This document shows, piece by piece, positions 26,053 to 47,946 of a stretch of 64,000 nucleotides of DNA. The DNA is from Polyodon spathula (Eukaryota; Chordata; Actinopteri; Acipenseriformes; Polyodontidae): contig NC_054545.1 of NCBI RefSeq assembly GCF_017654505.1, positions 8,693,927 through 8,757,926 on the forward strand, read 5' to 3'. Each line of letters begins with the position of its first letter. Position 1 is the stretch's first letter. The position numbers and the translations under genes are program-made. Below the pieces are notes generated by a model. The model was given only the letters and a program-made list of their open reading frames with translations. It was not told the DNA's origin and did not search any database.

Positions 26053-29000
26053 ATTTCTGTTGAGGAATGCTCTGTATTCCTCAGCACAGTGAGTCAAATT
26101 TAACATCACTGGAGAGAATGCAGCTGTTGATCATTCAGTTATTAGCCTGTTGCCTAGGACTGGATTAACCCTCAGAAACTAATCACAGACATGAAAGGCA
26201 TTGCAAAGTAAACTGAGCTCATATTCCACAGTCTTCACACATTGCAATAACCCATTTGCTTTGTATTTCTTGTTTAAAGTGTATTCATTTCTCTGTCTCT
26301 CAACATCTTTGTGAATTAGATCTTCTGCCTTCAAAATGCTCCTTACAAAAAACCAATATACTGGTATAAATACGCACAGGTGGAACCTGCAGTGGGGAAG
26401 AAGAAGAAGAAGCTGGGTTGGATTTTCCGAGCTGAGAAACAAACACTTACAGGCTGCCATTCCTATATAAGTATCTGATTATTTAAGTTGCGCAGGCATG
26501 CCTGGACAATTAAAGGTTGCTATCTTCACAATGCAACCAGGCAATCACTTGTGTGTTTTCAAGCACATTGTCCTAAAGATGTTACTGGCTATAGAACAGG
26601 TCAGTGAATTAACTTTTAAAGTGGCACAAGCTGGGTGGCAGCCTATAAAAACACTACTACAAAACACTGGGTTACATTTTTACATTTTAACACTTTATTA
26701 GATGTATTTCTAGACTTTCTCTAAGGTTGGTCTATGCTTTGAAACAAGAGACGAGAAGCAATTGTTATTTAAATTCTTGTTTTGAATCAATATATCTTTT
26801 GTAAAGCAGACAACGGTGAACTGAACTGAATGGTTGACGTTATGAAAAACCTCAAACAAAAATAACTCTTCCCCCCATAAAATGACATACCTTTATGAAG
26901 CCATTATCAGTCACCTTTTGGTGCATCCATAGTTATTGCTGGTCATTATTAGGCTCATCAAGATAACAAAAGTCATTGATCTGGGTAACATATCTGAGCT
27001 GAGAATGCATTCTACCACGTGGCTTTTGAAGTCTTATCAGAAAAGTATAAACTCTGTTGATGCTTGGTCGTCACTTAGTCAGCCTTCTTCAGGAGTTTAC
27101 CCAGGTAGCTAAAAGAGCATGACTGCGGCCTTAAAGGCATTGTAAATTATCCTGCCAATGTGTTTGACATATATACTTCCTGCTACTATATATCTGTCAT
27201 CTCATGTCAAATGAGCAATATGTCTGGATCTTCTCTGCCTCTCCATTGCTGATTATTCTGAGTTGAAGTAATTTCTAAATATAGAGAACACATTTAGAGT
27301 TAGCAGAAACATAGATATATACTGTATACAAGCGTAGGTATTTCTCACTTTAAACTTATGTCCAATTACCTGCTGTGACTTTTTAATAGTTAGTGGTTAG
27401 TTTATAAGAAATGCTGACATTTTGCAAGCATGCTTTTGACAGAGAAGCCGTGTGCTTAAAACTTCTTTAATTGGTGCAGCAGACATTCTATAAATTGTAA
27501 CATTCTGCACACCATATCATTAAGAAGAAATGGTGGTGAAGGACTTTTTCGTTATCAGATATGCTCAGTTTAGATCCCAACCACTGATTGTAGATAAAAG
27601 GGTTACCCACTGTTGCTGTAGTTGCACAAAGTTTGTTCTTTTGAAGTGACAACTACCATGTGACCACGCAGTGGTTTTGGTTTCAAACCAAGCAGTACTT
27701 GAAATAAAAAAAGCTTCAACACATAACTGTGTGTTTTGTACTTAATACTATTTAGTCTCTTTCAAGAAACTAAAGAGCATCTAATGATAAGCTTAACTTG
27801 GGATTGGCCACCTCATAGAGACAGATTTGCATTGTTCTGTAAGAATAGTGGGATTTCTGGATGTGCCCAGTCATTTATAGTATTTTTTTACAGTATAAAG
27901 ACACAGCAGTTACACACAGTTAGGGATGTCCTCTTGTGATGGGAATAATGTATACATAAAGACCCAATTTAATTAACAGTTTAGCTGATGTTCATGCAAT
28001 AAAACTGAGCAAATGTGAATTCATAGTTTTGGATTTAATACATTCCTCATGTATTAGATTGATAATGTAACCATTTGAATACATCTGTAAAATGAACCTT
28101 CTTTTCCAGGCCTATATTGATGACTCATTCCAATCCAACATTGTTCTTATTATGTGAACAACAATACTTTGCCAGAAACCAATACTAGAGAATACTATAT
28201 AAGTATTATTTCATAAGTACAATCCCTAATAGCATTCTTAAAAGCTAAACATAAACTTATTTGAAAAGAACTGTGATTATTTCCTTTGGGGCTAGTTGAA
28301 TTTAAACTTAATGACCAGCTCTTTAGTTACACCTTTCGGCTCCTCAGACTATGTTCGGTTGCCTGACCCTCTCACAAAGCAGCCCAGTCCCTCCCCCCTG
28401 ACCTCTGCAAGCCTCCTTCCCCTGCGGGCCACAGACACCTCCAGTCTGGACAGGCCATTGCATCTCAACCATGGCTGACGAGACACAAAGGAGAAAAAAA
28501 GCCTATTCAAAATGGACAATGTGTTTTAACATAATCACTTTCCCCTCCACAAATGCTCACTGAGAGGTTGCCCTGAGTGCTTATTTAAATAGAGATGCAT
28601 TAATATGGCTTCTGAAGGCTAACTCAGTCTTCAAGCAGCTTTATAAAATGTATTTATGCTGGCAAACCTCCTGACTTGTGAGTAAAGTAGACTAAAAGTT
28701 CCACTTAACAAATTTAGTACATTTTACCTTGAATGCAGGCTATTTGCTTTGCCTGGGAATGTAAATTGGCTTTGTCCAAGCCATATTTTTAGCAATATAT
28801 AGTAGCAGTAAATGCTTATAAATCATCTGTTTCTTTAAATAAACAGGCTTGTAGTCCAGACTATCGCTTGCTTTCCCGGTTGCATAGATTATGGGACAAC
28901 ATATTTGGATGACTCATAGGGGATACAAACATTTCTTGTTGTTTGTGTGTTGGGAGATGTTTTTAAGAATTTCCCAGAAGCCTTCCAATGGCTGTCTTAT

Positions 29001-31972
29001 GAGTCACATGACTTTTCCATGATTCCAGCAACAGAAAATTCAAAGGGCCTGAAAACCATGGGAAGATTTACTAAATCTTTATTTTTTATTTTTTTTATTT
29101 TTTTTCTAGTTTAGTCACAATTTTATAAATATTAACTCCAGACTGTAGGCACTTTCAAGTCTTAAACTAGGTCATAAGCCAGCCTGCCACTTTTACATTT
29201 TGTTGGCCCATGCTCCTTGTCTTTGGCCCATTAACACTAGTAAAACAGAAGCTAATTGATTTAAATTTTGGCTGTAGCCAATACACCAAAATAATTATTA
29301 CCAAGTCTGAAGATACTGCTGGTATGAAAAGGTACCCTTAGTTGAGGAAAAAGCTTTAATAGAGGGTCAATGAGACTAGGGAAATGATACATTGAATGGA
29401 AAAGCAAGTCTAAATGTTTTAGTGGTTGGTAAGAATGTTGTATGCTTGCTGCCTGGGTCTACCAGTCTAGACCAGAGCTCAACAAACTGGAGCGATAAAG
29501 CGAGTAAACCATTTTAGTCTTATCTCTGTTATTGTAGCTGTGTTGAAGATATTACAGAAAACACAATGCATATTACTGATTAATTTAAAATGCATTCTAC
29601 ATTAATAACTAAGATATAGTATTCTAGTATATTCAGGCTCCAAGCAGGATAGTAATGAGAAAAGGGACATGCTCCAAGCTTTATCATAGCAAATGCAGAC
29701 AGCAATGAAGAAAACATAATTATAATTGCACAGTCCCCGCTCACAAATTCCTCATCAAGGATTTATTATTTCCATGCTGTTGAGCATGCTACCTTCCCCA
29801 TAGCTGTGAAATCTGTACAGCAGTTGATGTTTTGTAAAGTCTCTAAGTTGACATGAGACAATGGTTGCCCCATGGTCAATGTGGAAAAGCACAGTCCATT
29901 CAGAAGGTTTGTTGCAGTGTTTAAACTGAACTAGTAATCTGCATTAGAGTACCGCTGACGTCACCAATAATAACATGAGTCAAGTAAAAAGTGAAAAGTA
30001 AGCTAATGCCATGTCAGATTCTAATTTCAATCCAATTCACCCAACTCTTATGGGAATACTTGACATCAAATGACTCTGGAGGGTCATCTTGTTCATTTGT
30101 TTTAATAATGGCATGCATCACCCATGTTAGTCTATCAAACAAGGTGGTCAATATTAGTGTGTCTGTAGTTATAGCACTGAGAGTAAACAGTATGTTTCTG
30201 CAAAGTAAACTCACAGATAAAATCCCCAGGGCAGTACCCATTGAAACATTATTCTGTGTAACTTTATTTGCAAAGTATCCCTGTCAGTAACAAAAAGTCA
30301 ATAAGCACAATCCATGTGCATTTTATTTAATAGTGAAGTAGGATGAAAATAGCACTAATGAAATTATTGCAGGAGGATAAGATGAAACTTATCCAGAAGA
30401 TGTATTAAATAATTTTATAAGGATTCTTAGAAGCCTTTTTTTATGTCAAATGATGTTCATTCTCATTGTACTTTTTAAAGATAAGTAAGGATATACTTAA
30501 ACTAATTATTATACAAATCCCAAATGATCTTAATCATACATTGACATGTTATAGCTAAGTTTTTAAGCTAATATAATTTAGTTTTACTATCCTTGTTGTA
30601 ACATTTACCATATGTTTGATATCAGATATAATATGTTCCATTGAAATCTCTTATTACAAAAAGACTGATGAAAGAAGGGTTTTGAAACTACAGGAAGGGT
30701 TGGACACCATAGCACTCTCTGGAAACCCCTGAGTAAAAACCCTCATGACATGAACACATCTGTGGCCCCAGAAGGTGTCTTTGTTTCACCAACTCATTAA
30801 AACACAGTATCTACTTTGTATAAGCGTTCTGTATATTGTAAATTCTTCGTCTGCTGTTTCCGCGTTTAACAATGTGAATACTGTAGCAATAGTGTATGCA
30901 TGTATTTTTTTGCATTATTACCAACAACAGTCAATATTATCGCAGTCTATTTACTTGTCCTGAATGATGCCTCTCCCCCAATCCCCATCTCTGACCTCTG
31001 GGTCAACTACTTCTATTTTCTCTTCTTAAAACACTATCTCGGTTTGCATGCAGTGCACTATTAATGTGCATTCCAAGCACCCATACTCTCTTACCATTAC
31101 CTATGGTCAATAAACAAAGAGCAAAAAAACAAGATAGACAGGAGGAAGAGATATGCTCAAAGGCTTTGAGAAACACCCTAATTTTTTCACCAGCCATCTG
31201 GCCTGAGATGAATCATTTCTACCTGTAAACCAAACAGCTTAGTCCCAGTGCCACAGGCTATCTGATAGCCATCTCTCCTCTCTAGCTCCCTTTGGAGTCC
31301 TTAGCTAAACAGTCCCCCCGGAAGAGGCTCCCTTCAGGGGATGTAAATTGGGGTTCTCCGCCAGTTGTCCAGGTATTAAGTTTGCCCACCTGGCCTGGAA
31401 GTGACCTTCTGAATGACCTTTTGAAAAGGGCAACCTTCTGCTCCTCTCCTGCAAGAACGCTATAGACTCATTAACCTTGTGAGAGCTCCCATAAACCACA
31501 ACTAAAACAACTAAAACAGGATGTTTCACATATTCCATCCCTCTCAACTCCAAACGTGGCATATCCTGTACACGTCAGAGCTCTAGTGTTGACATGAGCA
31601 ATGGAGGGTCATGACTCTGAATAGTCCTCCTTTAGAAGAACAGCTGATGTTTCTCTGGTTAACTGATTTTTTAAATTAAATATACATATCTTGTCATAGA
31701 TAAAAATGATGTTGTGTCATGTTATGCGCATTGTTAGCAAACACACTTTCAAATGGACAGAAGTGAGGGGAAATGTGCTTTAAATACAACCATCATTACT
31801 GTGTATTTTGTTATACCTGTAGTTATAGTATGTTTCTGTTGGAAGCATTCCTTTAAATACATATTCAATTCTGATCTCATTTATACGTCACAATTTTTTT
31901 TTTGCATATTCTAAGCATATATTATTCAAAACGTTAATGCAAAGTATCACTTTCGTAGAAGCAGTCAAATAT
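26053..31972. other. Intergenic, no gene recognised
   Basis: This is AT-rich sequence. G/C-richer patches at about 28320-28480 and 31240-31560 lack coding signatures. They could be conserved non-coding elements of the DACT1 flank, but that cannot be judged from one genome. Confidence 0.6.
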
Positions 31973-32810
31973 TATGGCAAGCCAAATTGTCATTTCCAGA
32001 AATCTCAAAATCATTTATAGATATCTCTAAATATTTGAAGATATCTCTAAATCATTTCCAGATATCTCTAAATATTTAAAGATATCTTGAAACATTTAAA
32101 GATATCTGTAAATCATTTTAAGATATCTAAAATGTATTTAGAGATATCAAAATGATTTACAGATATCTTTAAATGGAGCTTTAAATTAGATATCTACAAT
32201 TTTGATTATCTAAATCGTTTTAAGATATCTCTAAATGTTTTTGAGATATCTTTAAATACTTTTCAGATATCTCGAAATGACTTCCTGTGAAAATGCTCTC
32301 TGTTTTCAATGGACTTCCTTTCCATTTAAAGATATCTTCAAATGAACAGGAAGTTATTTAGAGATATCTCTAAATCATTTAGATATATCTCTAAATGAAC
32401 AGGACGTTATTTGAAAATATCTTCAAATGATTTAAAGATCTCTTTAAATGAACAGGAAGTTATTTAGAGAGATCTTCAAATGATTTACAGATAGTATCTT
32501 TAAAACCCTCATTTTAAGATATCTCTAAATATTAATTTGGCATGCCATGCCTGCACAATCCATATGGTTTCCATAGTATTTAAAGTTATCTGCAAATCAA
32601 TTTGAGATATCTTTATTTCATTTTTAGATATCTCACATTGATTTACAGATATCTTTAAATTAATTGTAGATATCTTAAAAATTACACAATTAAAGATATC
32701 TGGAATTCAATTTGAGATATCTTGAAATGTTTTACAGATATCTCTAAATATTTGAATATATCTTAAAATACAATTTGAGATATCTCTAAGTGATCATTTG
32801 GCTTGCCATA
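31973..32810. mobile_element. TIR-bounded element composed of phased GATATC palindromes
   Basis: The outer ends are TATGGCAAGCCAAAT (31973-31987) and its exact reverse complement ATTTGGCTTGCCATA (32796-32810), flanked on both sides by AAATAT. The interior is a degenerate array of units like GATATCTCTAAATCATTTCC. Exact GATATC occurs 23 times, mostly 20-22 bp apart. A diverged internal end-like sequence ATTTGGCATGCCATG lies at 32534-32548, and a different unit containing AACAGGAAGTTATTT repeats at about 32343-32466. There is no coding capacity. It is most simply read as a non-autonomous DNA transposon carrying an amplified internal minisatellite. Confidence 0.8.
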
Positions 32811-35800
32811 AAATATGCCTTAACATCGCATTGCAATATTTTCTTAATTTGGTTTATATTCATAAATCTCATCTGTAAACAACACAACAAAAATATTAAT
32901 TATCTATCATGACACCTGAGCTGTGAATTACACTGCATCATTCCAGTAAATTTGCTTTTTATCTCCATAATATTCCTCTGCTTTGTTTATTACTGAGCCA
33001 TGAAACCTGTGAGTCATGCATCCAAGTCCAATTTTATGTTAATTACCCTGCGACACTTACACAGTCATTTCCCTACTCCTTCTACTTAATCTGCAGTCTG
33101 CTCCACTACTCCCTCTAGAATTATAAATTAGCATTAACCAGTGCTGCATCTTATTTTTCCCACCCCATATTCTACTTGCTCTGTTTCTACTGCGTATAAC
33201 TAAAGAAGATCCTACTTGTTATTGGGACCTCATCTGTACAGTCTCCCCTGGTTCTATTTTATCAGCCCTACTTTCTTCTTCTTACACCAAATGCCTTCTT
33301 GAGGGATCATGTTTCTATCCCTACCTGTCTTGGTATAATTAAAACCTATCTTGGTATAATTAAAAGAAACAGCTAGACTAATGGAAAGGCAACCATTGTC
33401 ACAGTCCCGTTGGCTCTGAGAGCCAGAAACAAAAAGGCAATGTTCAAGCATGCAAATTCAGTTGGTCGCATATTCACGTTTGGTTTTAAGCAACTACAAT
33501 ACAATTGCATACATGACATTTACAATTACTGATGTTATGCTCCAAACAAACAGCATTTTATATCAGAAAAGCGATAATAGACTTCAATGTCATTTGTTTT
33601 AGCTAAAGTGCAGTATATCTACAAGAGTCAAGGTGTGGTTTGTATGCTAGGTATGTAAATTAAACATTTGCCTATTGGAATATCTAATCATTGATGTGTG
33701 TATAGATATATACCATGCCCTTCTCATCTTTGCTGAATAAAGAGCTGGTAATACCCATTGCATTCACACTTTCAATTGAAATATGAGAGGCAGGATCAGA
33801 ATGAGAACTCTTGACCTACTGAATATAGCAGGTCAACCCAACAGTCACAACACAAGATGATTTATGCATCGCTTTATGTACAGCTGGGGACACATGGTTC
33901 TCTATTCGCTTAAATGAAGATAAAATCCAGACATGCTCTCATTGCCATGTTCTATAAGAAGCCTACTGCAGGTTTAAAGTTGAAGTTGTTTAAATCTGTT
34001 AGGAAGGCCAAGCAGTTAGAAATGACATTGAACAAAATGGCATAAAAAACTTGTTTTTTTTACTCAGTAAATTCCTGTCTTTTGAGATTGCCAAGTCATG
34101 CTTCTTGGAAATCAAAGTCATGGTTTGTTTGAAATTCCAGATTTTTTTTCAAGTGTATAAATGCTAGATTCCAGCTGTGTTAAACCCTTTCACTAGCAGT
34201 AAAGAAACAAACAGACATAACATGGGCTGCTTTAGGAGTATTAGAAGTTACTGTTGTAGGTAATAATAGTTAGGTAATGATCTGCAGACAAGAAGAATTT
34301 AATAAGGATGATAGAATAACAAACAAGTACTGGTAAATACCATTCTTGATCCATTAAAAAAACAAATTCTCCGATCTTGACTATTCTACTTGTTATTATT
34401 AATGATTTTTATAAAAAAAAATCTACTTTGCAGAGACAAAAGAGTTTAACTGGTCATTCAATGGAAATTATAATAGTATAGTGCCATTAAACTTACATGT
34501 ACTATTCTATCCTCTGCGTATTCTGCTTCTATTCAGTTAGTTTAAGGTGAAACATATCAATAAAATGCCTCTGGTTTGAATTACCCATACAGCACTGTGA
34601 AAATCTATTTCAAGTTTGTTTTGTAAACAGGGACATTACCATCCATTTCCTTGAAAAGCCTTTCTAGTTGGATTAAACCAATAGAATCTCAGAGGCCATT
34701 TCTTTTTGTGATGTTTATTGGAAACAACCATTTCATCCAGACTGGCATGACCTTTGCTTTAACTGTACTGGGACAGTTAAATCTGGTGACTGTATAGGAG
34801 ACCGTGTGGGTAGTTCATGAGGTACCTCTGCTAGTTCATTGACACCAAGAAAGCATTGCAATTAAAGAGGGGCTGACCCAGCATGATGTTTACCACCAAG
34901 ATGGGAGATAGACAGGTTGTAGTTTGATACAGCTGTAACCACACCCCAAACTATTCTTTGAAAGACAATACCTAGGCATTAAGAGGCTAGAATTAACTAC
35001 CATATTCTACACAATTCAATAATGATGTTTTGGAAAGAAAATAATATTCACTATTGAGACACCTTATAGTTGTCAAATTGTCAGTACATTCAAAATAAAA
35101 AGAAACTGTTTTCACACTGACAGATTGGCAGAGATAATAATAATGCAGAATGCATCAAGTGATAAATGATGGTAGGTAAGAACTATACCTATCCTTGAAT
35201 TGCATCAAATCACATCAATGAATGTATGTGGACCAAGGGCATCCTTATAGAAATGCTCTTTGACTTCTATTTAATGGGATTTCAGAACACATCCATATCT
35301 GTTTTAAAGGGACATCATCTCATAACATTTTTTTTTTTATATATCCACTGGTCTACAATATAGCCTATAATTCAGGAGTACAGGGTTAAGCCCTGAATTA
35401 TATTTTATTTCAGGAAAATATAGTTAACTATAAAAATCTGTAGTGAGTTAAAGAAACAAAGTACGGAAAATGATTCCTTCTCAGTTACTAAATTGTCAGA
35501 ATATTCCAAAACGATGTAAGCCATCAGGGACTCATTGTGGGACGATGTTTAGCATGGCTGAGAAACCACAGGATCAACGCTGCATAGCCACTGCAGCCCA
35601 CAACTCAGATCTTTGTGCAACACTGGCAAAGTCAGTCTGATTCTGGATGATCTGCATCAAGCTTATTTTCCATTCAATGAGAATATATATCAGATATCAT
35701 ACGTTGAGAATGAACTTTTGTGCAGGCAAGACCAAGGTGGTGTTTATCAGCAAAATCTACAACTACATTCATAATGTTCCTTTGGCATATAAATGTTTTC

Positions 35801-37942
35801 TATAATAATGGAAAAATTCCAGTTGTAATCTATGGATTTTTTTATGTGAGCAGACTGTTAATTTGGTCTATGAATGACCATCCATAGCTCTGACCAGCTG
35901 ACTGCTAAGGTGAGGCAGTCTGTTTTGTAAACATACAGTATTTGCACACTTTACTGCTATTGTGTAAATGGCATAGCATTGTCACTGTGAACTTCATCCC
36001 TGTAGAGACTACAGTACAAACCCACTGCACCACAAACATGCTTGAAATGTAAACAGCAGAAGAGGCAGTTACGTGAATAAAATGGTGTGTCATTGGTTTC
36101 AAAGAAATGTTTCACAACAACAATGACAGAGGAGGAGTAATTATAAACAGATGACATTGCAACTGTTCTTTTAAAGACTAAAGAAACTTCATAGTCTATA
36201 GTAGACAAAGGTATATTTTTCAAAAGGTATTTCTTACATTGATACAGCACGCATGTACATACAAGATGTGGACAAATCAATTATAAAGGGCTTCTGTAAT
36301 ATTGCCATCATGGGTCAAAAGTATATTATCCCAAATGGCCCATAGAGTCTGAATGTTCATCTTAAACACCAGAAAGTTAAGCATTTTTGTGTACCTGCAA
36401 ACTGAGCACTTACTCTCTATCTGGATTGTGCCCTAAACGGACTGCAGCTACATATGCTATTTACAGAACTACTGCATTGTGTGTTTGCAATGTTTCTAAC
36501 AACTGTATACTGTATGCATAACAGCATCTAGATGCATGGTGTCTGTCTATAGCTGTGGACAATTTCATACCTGGATAACGTCAACAATTTCACAATTCTT
36601 GTGGAAAAAGGCTGCACACCCATTGATTATTTGTAATAAACATGCGCGGCCCCTTGATTTAGAAAGAAAACACTTGTGAAAACATGGTTATTGTAAAATA
36701 TTTAAAGACAGCACATTTGTTGAGATGTACATTTTTAATTTTGCTAGAAACTAATATAATTTTTCTGTCCTCACAAATGCACGTTCTCCTCCAGAATCCA
36801 CGTATCTATAAATGGTTTATTTTCTGGAAATCAACTTGTAATGTTTGTGTAAAAATGTTAAACTAGTTCAATATGGTAACAGAAGTTCAGTTGTGTTAAA
36901 CAATCAATATTTTAGGTTTGGCACTAGCACACATTATTGGATGGCCACCAATGTTTTTGTTCCTCCTACTAAAAGGACGTTTTAAAGTTACTGACCAATT
37001 CCCATATATACTAGAGGTAGGGGTGTAAAGTAGACACACATTGAGTTATAAGACTTGGCAGGTAGCCACACTAGATCACAGGGAATAGGACGGTATGATG
37101 CACCTTGTGTCAAGTAAGAGAAATACACAGCCTGCCCAGCAAACCCAAGAGCCAGAGGTGTAAGAAAACTCAATAGTAATTACTATCATGACTAAATGTG
37201 TAAACATTACAGATAATTAGTTCCAGAGTTTACTGCATCCCTGCAAGCTCATTGCTGATCAAAAAGAATGTGTGCTGACATGTGTGTTTATATCTTTTTT
37301 CTGCAAATCCCAGGGGGGTGGGAGATGGGTGGTGCTCCTGTACTTCCTCCTTATTAATGGAATTGGAAGGCAGATTGCATTGAGGTCAGAGCTGGAAATG
37401 GCTCTGTCCATCATACTGTTAAAAAATGTGCTCGGTCTGCTCCGAGGGGAGAAGAGACAAGAGCAGGTCATGCTGCTCCCAATGTAGATCATTCAGGGCA
37501 GCAGCTGAAGCGGAGCAGAAAACAACTGCAGATCAAATGAACATTCACACTAAGCAATAGGGATCAGTGCAAAACTGCAATATTGTATGCATTACACTGT
37601 GCATTCCGAAAACCGATTTGTTGAGCCACAAGAATTTGGCATCCGGCAAAGACCTTAGAATATGGCTCATTGTGTAACTGGTTATCAAATGAGGTATATT
37701 GTACCTCAGCCATAACATTTGTGCTGTCAGTATGTTTAAGAAAAAAAAAAAATCTATCCAGAACTCTAAATTGAAACTGGAGTAATACCACCAGATTGCT
37801 TCGGTCGACTAAGGACAGGCAGCTAAAATAGGAAACATCTGTAATCTGGAAATGGAGCATGTATAGCAACATTTAACATGATCAATCCAAACCAGGGGGC
37901 AATTATAATATTACTAAAATGAAACTTATTTTTCGTACTACA
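32811..37942. other. Intergenic, no gene recognised
   Basis: A 21-bp tandem duplication lies at 33328-33365. A G/C-richer patch at 37310-37510 has two overlapping open frames of about 70 codons on opposite strands, but no recognisable family or splice context. Confidence 0.6.
33328..33365. repeat. 21-bp tandem duplication
   Basis: TCTTGGTATAATTAAAA occurs twice, at 33328 and 33349. Confidence 0.85.
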
Positions 37943-38310
37943 GCTACAGCTGAGCTATACACCTACTGCTAACAGTTTTGCATCATCCTATAGAATTAAC
38001 TCTTTTTTGTATAAAGTTGAATGCAGCCTGCTGAATAATATTATGTTAAGATATTGAATTACATACCACTTTTTAATTTTCCATATACTTAACAAAAAAC
38101 TGACAAATTGAAAAATGTGATACGTCAAACTCCTACATGAAATACTTTACTACTATTAAGTCTTCCGGTAGACGCTTCTGAAATCATTTAGTAGTTTCTT
38201 TGGTTACAGGATGTTAAATAAGACCTAAATTATGTTCATATCATTTTCTTGTTATTAATGTCTTAATACTAAAATTCTATGTGAAGTGAAACTTTTGGAC
38301 TATAGCTGTA
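37943..38310. mobile_element. Tc1/mariner-type MITE, copy B (inverted, diverged)
   Basis: The plus strand here aligns with the reverse complement of 22817-23155. Shared words include CAGTTTTGCATCAT, CTGCTGAATA, GAATTACATACCACTTT, TTTTCCATATACTT and AAAAACTGACAAA. The right end reverse-complements to TACAGCTATAGTCCAAAAG. The left TIR carries about 13 extra bases. It is more degraded than copy A. Confidence 0.8.
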
Positions 38311-39359
38311 TAGTATAATATGACAACAGCAGACACCTGTGCATTCCAAAACCAAATTCCAATAGGGTTAGCCTTCTCTGCTGCATTGGCAACACAGTCA
38401 CCCAGGGAATCAAATGGAGAGCATTACCCAAAGTGGCCATTAGCTGAAACTCCTCAGATGTCTTGACCAGTGAAAAATAAGTTTAGTGTAGCTGGCTAGA
38501 TTTAGCACCATGTCTCAAAGGCCACTGCAGAATTACCGCATACAGTGCTTTCATTAAGAAATCCCAAACATTAATTGACAACCTGCCACCAAGGGCTATG
38601 CTATTTTAACCACTACTGGATATTGTAAAGAAAAGCACCTGCAAAGAATACTGTGAAATTCACTAAATGGAAGCGGCCTTTCAGAAACCTCATAAAGCTC
38701 TCATCTGACTGGAAACTGGCACGGTGATCTACTGTAAAACCAGCTTGTGTCTGTTGCAAGCCTTTCCTACATAACTGTTTCTTTTCTAGAGTACAGTACA
38801 TTTTCTTCCTTTGCAAATAGTATTCCTGCTCTGTAGAGCAGAGATGCTGCATGGAACAACGCTCTGAACCAGCTGTCATTGCAGGTAAACACATTTTTTA
38901 ACAAGTCTTGACAACCTATCGAGGCTCTATGGAATTAACAAGCTGTTTCAGAAGCACGTAAAAATGGAAATGAGGGGAGTCATTTAAGCGTTGAGACTGA
39001 GCCAAATCAGGAAGATCTCTGGAATGTTGGGCAGGTGTGCAGCAAGTTATTTTATTTTATTTTATTTATTTTTTAAACTCAAAAGCAGAACCTTGGAATA
39101 CAGAAAGATCTACGGTAACTCCATCATGTTATAAGGGTTTTCAAATATTTCACCAACGCTCAAGATTTACTTTCCCTAAACTAATGCTTTTTAAACTTGG
39201 GAATATTATTTTTCCCGGCACACTTAATGTGGAAACACAGTATTGCTATCAAAAACTTTTTATTTGATTTATTGCTATTTTTTATTTAATTTGTAAAGGT
39301 TTTGTGTTCTGTACTCAAACTGTGCAAAAGATATTGATAAAACAAAACACAATCAAAAT
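38311..39359. other. Intergenic, downstream of DACT1
   Basis: A degenerate TTTTA run near 39046-39075 is the only repeat seen. No gene is recognised. Confidence 0.6.
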
Positions 39360-39982
39360 AACTTCAAAGCAGACATTTATTAAAAGCATAAAAATATGCT
39401 GTACCAGTAGAAATGTACTATATACAACAAATTGCAATTTACAACTATTTGGCATCAACAAAACAGTAAAGCAATTGCTCATGCATATTGTATGCGCACA
39501 TATTACAAAAGCACCATAGCATTAACAGTTAATAGCCCTCATACAATCTGCTCTCAAACCATAGACTGGGTCTATCAAAGGAGCCTCAACCCTTAACTTA
39601 CAAGCAAAGGTCTGCTAAAAAACATAGCAACAAAATACTGCCTTCCAAATATATTACGTTTTAAATAGTTTTTAATACAAAAAGGAATTAACTCAGGGCA
39701 TGTATTTACACACATATACAGTAATACTAACTGTTTCAGTTTTAAATAAATATAGAAAATGGGTTAAATAAACAAGTGATGGGGCAGTACATGTTCTTTA
39801 CCAGTGGCACTTTATTTTCAGTTCTAAATGTTTCTACAGGTTATACTTTTATCTAGTTTGTGTGGAATTAAAAATGACTTGGTCAATAAAAAACAGGCAG
39901 TTAAAATTAGCCCAGGTGTATCACAGGAAGAAGAGAACACAAATAAAGTAGCCTGGCCACTGCTAAGGGTTAAATATGCCTT
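39360..39982 (-). other. DACT1: Candidate DACT1 3' UTR
   Basis: Sense-strand sequence follows the TGA at 39983-39985. Two AATAAA hexamers lie on the minus strand, at 39811-39816 and 39376-39381. The distal one is followed by a GT-rich stretch resembling a downstream cleavage element. The 3' end is inferred, and either site could be used. Confidence 0.45.
39376..39381 (-). terminator. Candidate poly(A) signal AATAAA for DACT1
   Basis: There is an exact AATAAA on the sense (minus) strand about 600 nt past the stop codon. A T/G-rich sequence follows 25-50 nt further on, as expected for a cleavage and polyadenylation site. An alternative AATAAA lies at 39811-39816. Confidence 0.4.
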
Positions 39983-47821
<7,839 letters not shown>

Positions 47822-47900
47822 CACTGAAACACTGGTAAACTGCTTCGTTTGTTTCCTCCACGCGACACTTTAATTACAACATTTGTTTCCCAGCATGTGT

Positions 47901-47946
47901 AAAAAAGAAAAAAACAAAACAAAACAAAAAAAAAAAAAAAAAACAA

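Noticed and set aside
28296..28478. 60-codon frame in a G/C-richer patch, initially considered an exon
   Set aside because: There is no recognisable domain, no convincing splice sites and no neighbouring exons.
31973..32810. CRISPR array, considered because of regular short repeats
   Set aside because: Repeats are degenerate, the unit and spacer are not distinguishable, no cas genes exist nearby, and the genome is a vertebrate's.
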